DNA from: a virus
Length of the DNA stretch: 34,130 nt
Direction: 5' to 3' (one strand)
Virus record (IMG/VR): IMGVR_UViG_3300021379_001127
Location: 1 to 34,130 of that record
Part shown: piece after piece, positions 29,390-34,130 of the stretch
Layout: each line of letters begins with the position of its first letter
Numbering within the stretch: position 1 is the first letter of the stretch
Notes under the pieces: model-generated
Databases searched by the model: none
The model's input: the letters and a program-made list of their open reading frames with translations, nothing else
What the model was told of the DNA's origin: nothing
Translations under genes and position numbers: made by a program

Positions 29390-30912
29390 AATTCTAAACC
29401 TTTAAATTTGTTATTAATTGTCTCTTCTGTAATTGAATCATCTTGTTCAATTTCTTCTTCTACTTCAATCTCAGCATTTGCTTTGCCTTGAGTAGATGAA
29501 TATAAAACCTCTAAAGGTACTCCCCACTCTGCTGCATACTCTTCGGCTTTTAAATACTCTTGGGCCTTTTCCAAATAAATCTGATCAATTTGAACACCCT
29601 TTTGAGCGAGTATTCTAGTTGTTGATGTAATGTTGTTCCCAATTCTTTCAGTCTCTGCTTTTGAGTTCTTAGCAGGATCAGCATCCACATAATTCTGCGA
29701 ACCAATAAACTCTAAAAGAATGTTTTCTGGTGTTAATTCTTCAACTCCAAAGCCTTTTAAAGATGCCTCAATCTGAATCCACTTATTAATCTCTTGGAAT
29801 ACCTTGATTAATTCATCTGTCCAAAATTGAGTCAACCTAAAAAAGCTATCAAATGCAAGTTTACCACCAGAGAAGTTAACTCCACTAAGATCTTTAGCCA
29901 ATATTTCATATGGCACTCCACTCCCCATTGAAACAATTTTTAATGCTCGTAAAATAAGCGCATCTCTATCGATATCGCCACTTGAATTAATTACTGATGC
30001 AGTAGTCCCCTCTGGCGCAGTCATAATGGCACCATCTGGTAACGATCCAACTATCTGAGCCTCACCATTATCATCATTGGCTTCTATTAAAGCTCCTGTG
30101 TCTGGATCTACTGCGCCGATACCACTATAAGCATCGGATGGACTAGAACTGTTTAAAATAACTGATAAAAGAGCTTTATTTCTTGAGCCTTGAACTGCTG
30201 AAACAATTAAATCATCAAGATCCTTGATGGCTGTAAAAACTGGTGTAAGCATAGACAAACCTCTAGTTTGCTCTGCGCTCATACCTGCAGGTCTGCGAAT
30301 TAAACAAGCATTTAATCGACCTGTCTCCGTATCATACTTCTCAATATATCGGAAATTTTTTACATCGTTGCGGCCATTTACTGAATCATTGTTTTTAACA
30401 TAATAACCAACCTCAACACCATCTCGATATGCAACACCAAACTTTACAGTATTGCCATAAATATCTTTTTTGTTCCCATACTCTTTAGGGCTACAAACTC
30501 GGGCGCCGCTTGTTAATTCCAATCTCAATGCGATTGAATCATTGCCTACGTTCGGATCAATTGGAGTAGTTAAAAGAACATCACCTGTTGAGCCAATTTG
30601 ATAAACTATATCTCTAAAAATTTGATTAAATGTTTTGGTTCCTGCAAGATCTACTGTACCAGATGCCCATCTATTCCAAACTTTGCGAGCCGCTTCTGTG
30701 CCTGCGCCTGGCGTTAATCCAGATCCTGCCACATAATCTTCCATAGCTTGAACAATACTCTTAGCTGTTGGACTATTACGGATAAGATCCATGCAATTGT
30801 CAATAATAGTGTAATAATCACCATTTAATAAGCTGTCTTCACCTAATCTTGAATTCGGTACCTGGTACTGATCTAAGGCATTTCTTGTACCTGCTACATA
30901 GGCCTTACTCAT
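29386..30912 (-). CDS. Portal protein, lambda family
   Basis: The 508-residue protein matches lambda-type portals: R-N-S-P-T-A-K-S-I-V early (residues ~44-53), WNRWAS near 84-89, QIGSTGDVLL, and the MSAEQTRGLSMLTPVFTAIKDLDDL segment, with LSGVNFSGGKLAFDSFFR in the stem/clip region. Twelve copies would form the DNA channel at one capsid vertex and dock the terminase. It overlaps the gpW-like gene by 4 nt and the protease by 4 nt. A GGCGCC site lies in its codons for Ser-Gly-Ala-Arg. Confidence 0.93.
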   Translation of the reverse strand: MSKAYVAGTRNALDQYQVPNSRLGEDSLLNGDYYTIIDNCMDLIRNSPTAKSIVQAMEDYVAGSGLTPGAGTEAARKVWNRWASGTVDLAGTKTFNQIFRDIVYQIGSTGDVLLTTPIDPNVGNDSIALRLELTSGARVCSPKEYGNKKDIYGNTVKFGVAYRDGVEVGYYVKNNDSVNGRNDVKNFRYIEKYDTETGRLNACLIRRPAGMSAEQTRGLSMLTPVFTAIKDLDDLIVSAVQGSRNKALLSVILNSSSPSDAYSGIGAVDPDTGALIEANDDNGEAQIVGSLPDGAIMTAPEGTTASVINSSGDIDRDALILRALKIVSMGSGVPYEILAKDLSGVNFSGGKLAFDSFFRLTQFWTDELIKVFQEINKWIQIEASLKGFGVEELTPENILLEFIGSQNYVDADPAKNSKAETERIGNNITSTTRILAQKGVQIDQIYLEKAQEYLKAEEYAAEWGVPLEVLYSSTQGKANAEIEVEEEIEQDDSITEETINNKFKGLEL

Positions 30913-31154
30913 CGTCTAAATCCACTCCTGCGCATAGCTATGGGCCTCCATTTAGGCTTTGTTGCTTCATCCTCTTCGCCTTGAGCATATGAATTTACCT
31001 TATCATAAAAGGCCATAAGCTCTGCCATTGAGTAAAATGTATGGGAGATTCCATCCAAAGAAGTTACGCTTTGAATATTCCACTCACCTGTCTCAGTCAT
31101 CTCTTGAATCTTGAGTTTTATTTCGTCTGCTAAATCATTCCAAGTCGCTGCCAT
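30909..31154 (-). CDS. gpW-like head-tail connector protein
   Basis: The 81-residue product lies between terminase large subunit and portal, exactly where lambda W lies. It has the helix-strand-strand-helix pattern of gpW (LADEIKLKIQEM, NIQSVTSLDGISHTFYSMAELMAFYDKVNSY) followed by a basic tail. gpW closes the portal and forms part of the head-tail junction. No Shine-Dalgarno sequence is visible before its ATG. The identical 16-bp promoter-like motif ends 4 nt upstream, so it may be leaderless or coupled to read-through. Confidence 0.82.
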   Translation of the reverse strand: MAATWNDLADEIKLKIQEMTETGEWNIQSVTSLDGISHTFYSMAELMAFYDKVNSYAQGEEDEATKPKWRPIAMRRSGFRR

Positions 31155-31158
31155 AAGT

Positions 31159-31186
31159 TAAATATAACTTGTTTTTAATTTGTCAA
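31159..31186 (-). promoter_or_regulatory. Promoter candidate with the AAACAAGTTATATTTA motif
   Basis: TTGACA (31186-31181) is followed after 16 nt by TATTTA (31164-31159); the intergenic 16-mer occupies 31174-31159. The ATG of the gpW-like gene begins 4 nt beyond the -10 box, so transcription would start at or in the start codon. The inverted repeat AAGTTA/TAACTT spans the box. Confidence 0.5.
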
Positions 31187-31190
31187 GGGT

Positions 31191-33149
31191 TTATCGTCTA
31201 TTAAATTGTTGGCGCCGATTCATCGTGTTATTTTTGTAACTTGGAATATTTGATCTGCGCTTTTCTGGTGCAGGTTTATCTCGCATTTTATCAAGATCTA
31301 AAGTATATCCTCGAACCATACTATATATAGATGCGTCTCTATAATCGTTCTTGGCTCCCTTATATTTCTTTGTCCATATCTCTTTTTGAAATCCTTTGTT
31401 GTCTTGAACCAATCGCTTTACTTCATTATTTAGCTGATTCACATATCTATCTGTATAATCTGTGGGAATATTCCATGATCCTTCTGTTCCTGCTGCTTTC
31501 TCTAATGCAGTTTGGAATACATCCTGCCAATAGTAAGCTTTTAAATTGTATAGATTTACTCCCTTAGATTGCTTTCCGTATTTCTTCTGTGGATCGGCAG
31601 GCTTTATTAATATTGGCTTTGATAAAGGCTCTTGGCCCATGATTGGAATCCATAATGGATACCTGCGGCAAAAGTCATAAACTAAATTGGATCTGTATCC
31701 TGCATCAAATGCTCCACCAGTAAACATAGGCTTTGGCCCATCACCAAGATATACAAATTCTGTTCTAATATCATCCAATAAATGTAATACCCCACGCTCT
31801 ACCTTGTCCCAGTCTCGATCATCCCAAGCGATCTCTTGCTCATAAATTTTATACTTAATGTTATTCTTTGCCCATCCAGTAACTACACAAGAAGCTAGAT
31901 TCTTTCCAAGATCCACTCCCACAGTAATGGCTTTCACATCTGCAGGAATCTGCTTTCTCTTATAATCACAAGTAAGCTCTTGATATTCTAAATCACCTCC
32001 CATCGATTCTAAGTCTATTGGCCTAGCACATTCCGAGTTATAGAAATCCTTGAAGCTATTTGTTCCCTCTTCTTTTGATTTAAGGCGCTTGGCTGCTATA
32101 CTTGAGAAATCATTGTGTATAGTGTTCCAAGATGCTTTGTGAAAGCCTATATAGGTCATGGGCAGCTCTGGATCTTGATCTTTCCATCTTTGGCTCATTA
32201 CCATTTTTTCATGGTGTTCATCGGTTATTTCGCATCCATTTGAAGGGCAGATAGCATAGCCAAGTCCTTTGGCTTCGATGGCCCTATAATCTGCACCCTC
32301 TTCGGCTTGAATATGTTCCTCCATGAATTCCGACCATTCGCTACAATGTGGACACTGCATCTCAATTGAGAATCTTTTACTATTGTTATAGTAATCTTGG
32401 ATGCCGCCATTACCTGCCAACTTTTTAGGAGTTGATGCAAGTATAAGTTTGAAGTTTGGCTTTGTTCTACCCCTTGAACGTGCCAATTGAATTGGATTAA
32501 TGTCTTGCTCCTTGATCTCATCAATTTCATCGAAATCAACAAAATCAGCAGGCATCTCAGCCAGTGAACTTGGAGAAGTGGCCAACCCCCATGCGATCCT
32601 ATTTGTTCCAAAGCTGCTAAATTCCTTTCCACCTTTTTTTGGTTCAAAGTTAACTATTGGCGATTTCTCCCAAATATTGTGCATCCTCACCTGGAGACGT
32701 TTTATGAGTCTTTCATCTGGCGGAACAAATAAACCATTTACCTTGCGCTCTGCTATAAACCAACTCATAGCGCATATTTGAAATAATGTTTTTGAAGACT
32801 GCGATCCAAATTGTAAATAAATTTCTTTTACGTCTGGATTCTTTAACTGCTCAAATATAAACTCCATCTCTGGCGCCATTGTCCAATCTGGATGCGATAC
32901 TGAGAAGAAACCTTCACCATCGGGAAGAAAGATATTTTGCTCAGTCCAATCTGTGATCTTTTGATCTGTATCTGTATTAAAAATAGAAATCAATTGAGAG
33001 CTAATAAGTTCTTCAAAGCTTTCCGAGATTGTCTCAAGATGGCTCACTTGGCTCTCTTCTTTGATCCTTGCTCTTCTATCTACTTCGTAACAAGCTCGGC
33101 ATCTGCCTGCTTTTACGATTGGCTTTCCGCATCTACATGAAACCGCCAT
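31191..33149 (-). CDS. terL: Terminase large subunit, GpA family
   Basis: The 652-residue protein has a packaging ATPase with a Walker A-like GSQSSKT at residues 115-121 and Walker B DFVDFDE at 202-208. A CPHC...C zinc motif in the middle (from residue 266) is typical of GpA-type terminases. A C-terminal nuclease domain starts near TVGVDLGKN. An extra N-terminal zinc ribbon (CRCGKPIVKAGRCRACYE, residues 5-22) is fused in front, which is unusual. TerL pumps DNA into the prohead and cuts the concatemer; the GpA type usually goes with cos ends. AAGGACTATA lies before the ATG. Confidence 0.93.
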   Translation of the reverse strand: MAVSCRCGKPIVKAGRCRACYEVDRRARIKEESQVSHLETISESFEELISSQLISIFNTDTDQKITDWTEQNIFLPDGEGFFSVSHPDWTMAPEMEFIFEQLKNPDVKEIYLQFGSQSSKTLFQICAMSWFIAERKVNGLFVPPDERLIKRLQVRMHNIWEKSPIVNFEPKKGGKEFSSFGTNRIAWGLATSPSSLAEMPADFVDFDEIDEIKEQDINPIQLARSRGRTKPNFKLILASTPKKLAGNGGIQDYYNNSKRFSIEMQCPHCSEWSEFMEEHIQAEEGADYRAIEAKGLGYAICPSNGCEITDEHHEKMVMSQRWKDQDPELPMTYIGFHKASWNTIHNDFSSIAAKRLKSKEEGTNSFKDFYNSECARPIDLESMGGDLEYQELTCDYKRKQIPADVKAITVGVDLGKNLASCVVTGWAKNNIKYKIYEQEIAWDDRDWDKVERGVLHLLDDIRTEFVYLGDGPKPMFTGGAFDAGYRSNLVYDFCRRYPLWIPIMGQEPLSKPILIKPADPQKKYGKQSKGVNLYNLKAYYWQDVFQTALEKAAGTEGSWNIPTDYTDRYVNQLNNEVKRLVQDNKGFQKEIWTKKYKGAKNDYRDASIYSMVRGYTLDLDKMRDKPAPEKRRSNIPSYKNNTMNRRQQFNRR

Positions 33150-33652
33150 TATAGTCCTTCATTTATAAATTGAATAAAATCAGCTTTCAAGAAATCAAAC
33201 TCTTTAACCATTTTCTCTCTAATCTCTGATTTACTTCTTTTGTGTAATTGTGGTGTTAATTTATCTGGTGTATTATTAAGGCGCTCAACGAACCTTTGAC
33301 AAATACCACTAATTACTCTCATTGCGTGTTCTTTTTCCACCAAACTAGATTCAGCAACTGCATTTAGTCTCTCTTGCTTTTTCGCTTGAGAGTTTCTTGC
33401 TCTGATCATGGCTCGCTTCGCCTCATCATCCAACTCATCAGAAGATAATAGCTCCAAATCTTTCTCGATTGAATCTTGATTCTTTACAATATCATCAATT
33501 AACTCTTCTGATGTCTTTTTAGATTTCTTTGGCTTTGCCTTTTTGGATTCTTCGGAAGCTTTAAATTTCTTTTTAATAATCTTTTTCTTTGCAGCTTTTT
33601 CTTTTGTTGATCCTTTTGGCCTGCCTCGCTTTTTAACTTCTATTCCTTCCAT
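33149..33652 (-). CDS. terS: Probable terminase small subunit
   Basis: The 167-residue protein is directly upstream of terL with a 1-nt overlap. It has a highly Lys-rich N-terminal tail (residues ~5-50), then helical acidic and basic segments ending in a helix EKMVKEFDFLKADFIQFINEG. TerS oligomers recognise the packaging start site. The call rests on position and composition; no helix-turn-helix is obvious, so the HTH-bearing neighbour 33640-33852 may supply site recognition. Confidence 0.6.
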   Translation of the reverse strand: MEGIEVKKRGRPKGSTKEKAAKKKIIKKKFKASEESKKAKPKKSKKTSEELIDDIVKNQDSIEKDLELLSSDELDDEAKRAMIRARNSQAKKQERLNAVAESSLVEKEHAMRVISGICQRFVERLNNTPDKLTPQLHKRSKSEIREKMVKEFDFLKADFIQFINEGL

Positions 33653-33852
33653 AAATCAACCTCTGCATTTTGTTTTGTTTTCCCTTTAAAGAAATAACCC
33701 ACTGCTCGATAGTATGCTCTTTTTTGATTTGGAGTAGAAAAGCCAGTAAGATCTTTAATATCTTGCTTAGTATATCCCATGTGTTCCCAATGATCCACCG
33801 CAAGCTTCAATAAAACCTCACTTGGAGTTAAGTATCTTTTTTGTTTTGGCAT
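33640..33852 (-). CDS. Small helix-turn-helix protein of the packaging block
   Basis: The 70-residue product has LLKLAVDHWEHMGYTKQDIKDLTGFSTPNQKRAYYRAVG, with a helix-turn-helix-like pattern around residues 28-50. It overlaps terS by 13 nt. It may be a DNA-recognition partner of the terminase or an early regulator. No strong SD lies before its ATG, which is inside the end of the previous ORF, suggesting coupling. Confidence 0.6.
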   Translation of the reverse strand: MPKQKRYLTPSEVLLKLAVDHWEHMGYTKQDIKDLTGFSTPNQKRAYYRAVGYFFKGKTKQNAEVDLWKE

Positions 33853-33956
33853 TTCTTTTCATCCTTTTGCATTTCTTTTAGATCTCCACTTCTCCAAGTG
33901 ACCTTCTCCCATTCTCCAGAGTCATCCATTCTAAATATTTTATGCTTATCTTTCAT
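33828..33956 (-). CDS. Small charged protein, first gene of the leftward operon
   Basis: The start at 33956 (MKDKHKIFRMDD) follows AAAAAAGGACTAAA and is chosen over an upstream ATG at 34031 that lies in the operator region. The 42-residue product is very rich in Lys, Asp and Glu. It ends inside the next gene. Function unknown. Confidence 0.6.
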   Translation of the reverse strand: MKDKHKIFRMDDSGEWEKVTWRSGDLKEMQKDEKKCQNKKDT

Positions 33957-33987
33957 TTTAGTCCTTTTTTGTTTTTTGGTTTTTATA

Positions 33988-34016
33988 AAAATTATGTTTT
34001 TGACAAAATTTGTCAA
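33988..34016 (-). promoter_or_regulatory. Main leftward promoter candidate overlapping a 17-bp operator-like palindrome
   Basis: The plus strand reads TTGACAAAATTTGTCAA at 34000-34016, a perfect palindrome about a central A. Its minus-strand end supplies TTGACA, followed after 16 nt by TAATTT (33994-33989). The first RBS and ATG follow about 30 nt later. A repressor or activator bound to the palindrome would cover the -35 box. No obvious repressor gene is seen in the window. Confidence 0.6.
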
Positions 34017-34062
34017 GTCAAAATGTGTCACAAGTTATTCGCAATCTATTAACATCTAACCC

Positions 34063-34075
34063 GACAAAAATTGTC
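34063..34075. promoter_or_regulatory. Second operator-like palindrome GACAAAAATTGTC
   Basis: GACAA (34063-34067) and TTGTC (34071-34075) flank AAA, and match the half sites of the palindrome at 34000-34016. The related element TGTGTCACA lies between them (34024-34032) and a TGTCTCACA further right. Several half-site copies within 100 bp suggest cooperative binding. Confidence 0.45.
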
Positions 34076-34119
34076 ACCTATCCCAAATTCGCTTCGTGTC
34101 TCACAAAAATTTTTTCGAA

Positions 34120-34130
34120 AGGAGGGGTAC
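34120..34130. repeat. Right copy of 11-bp terminal direct repeat (candidate cos end)
   Basis: AGGAGGGGTAC, identical to positions 1-11, about 160 bp from the first ORF of the packaging block. See the left copy for interpretation. Confidence 0.55.

Larger units (their letters stand above)
5041..32877. repeat. Dispersed GGCGCC palindrome, 18 copies
   Basis: GGCGCC starts at 5041, 5763, 7515, 9207, 10139, 11676, 12016, 13337, 14422, 15730, 16137, 16792, 18493, 20393, 27465, 30502, 31211 and 32872. A rough composition-based estimate for this AT-rich window is about one. Flanks favour a preceding C (TCGGCGCC). All copies lie inside genes and in all three codon frames (Gly-Ala, Arg-Arg, Ala-Pro). 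Confidence 0.85.

Noticed and set aside
1-34130. Integrase, lysogeny repressor, tRNA and CRISPR genes
   Set aside because: Looked for on both strands and not found; a lytic lifestyle is likely but not proven.

Overview
This window looks like the complete or nearly complete genome of a small, AT-rich, tailed double-stranded DNA phage with a long non-contractile tail (siphovirus-type). Every convincing gene lies on the minus strand, so the genome reads from right to left. An 11-bp direct repeat at the two ends (1-11 and 34120-34130), lying next to the terminase genes, fits a cohesive-end (cos) genome or a circular contig cut once. I see no integrase, CI-type repressor, tRNA, RNA polymerase or DNA polymerase. 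Shine-Dalgarno sites are strong and very uniform (AAAGGACTAA), which argues for a host that uses classical SD initiation, such as a low-GC proteobacterium, and against Bacteroidetes. The host cannot be named from the sequence.

Right to left: a control region with TTGACA boxes and operator-like palindromes (33.99-34.13 kb); packaging genes (two small ORFs, a TerS candidate, GpA-type TerL); the lambda-like head block (gpW-like connector, lambda-family portal, ClpP-like protease fused to an acidic scaffold-like tail, major capsid protein, terminator); head-tail joining and tail genes (morphogenesis protein, terminator-like protein, major tail protein, terminator, frameshifted assembly chaperone pair, tape measure, distal tail-like protein); fibre and adhesin genes (21.0-17.2 kb); a DUF1353 protein, a membrane/coiled-coil protein and an 893-residue tail-tip protein (17.2-13.4 kb).

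Next comes a compact replication/recombination block (13.4-9.55 kb): RusA-like resolvase, Sak4-like ATPase, DUF669 ssDNA-binding protein with an SSB-like DDLPF tip, and an AEP primase-helicase, closed by a textbook terminator. The accessory region (9.45-5.4 kb) holds a GIY-YIG homing endonuclease with NUMOD3 repeats, three small proteins combining a putative DNA-binding segment with a Cys4 zinc motif, a pentapeptide-repeat protein and several tiny overlapping genes.

The left part holds the most unusual material. A 186-nt region with many nested complementary arms (5196-5381), probably a structured RNA, lies directly upstream of a cassette encoding IbrA-like (PAPS reductase/DUF3440) and IbrB-like (ParB) proteins, a conserved-looking 123-residue partner, and a pair of paralogues that bracket it. 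After that come a probable M15-family endolysin, two tiny single-span membrane proteins (holin-type candidates) and a MazG-like pyrophosphohydrolase. Genome-wide oddities are 18 copies of the palindrome GGCGCC in all three codon frames, a repeated intergenic promoter-like motif, and a hairpin whose loop is the exact complement of the phage-wide ribosome binding site.
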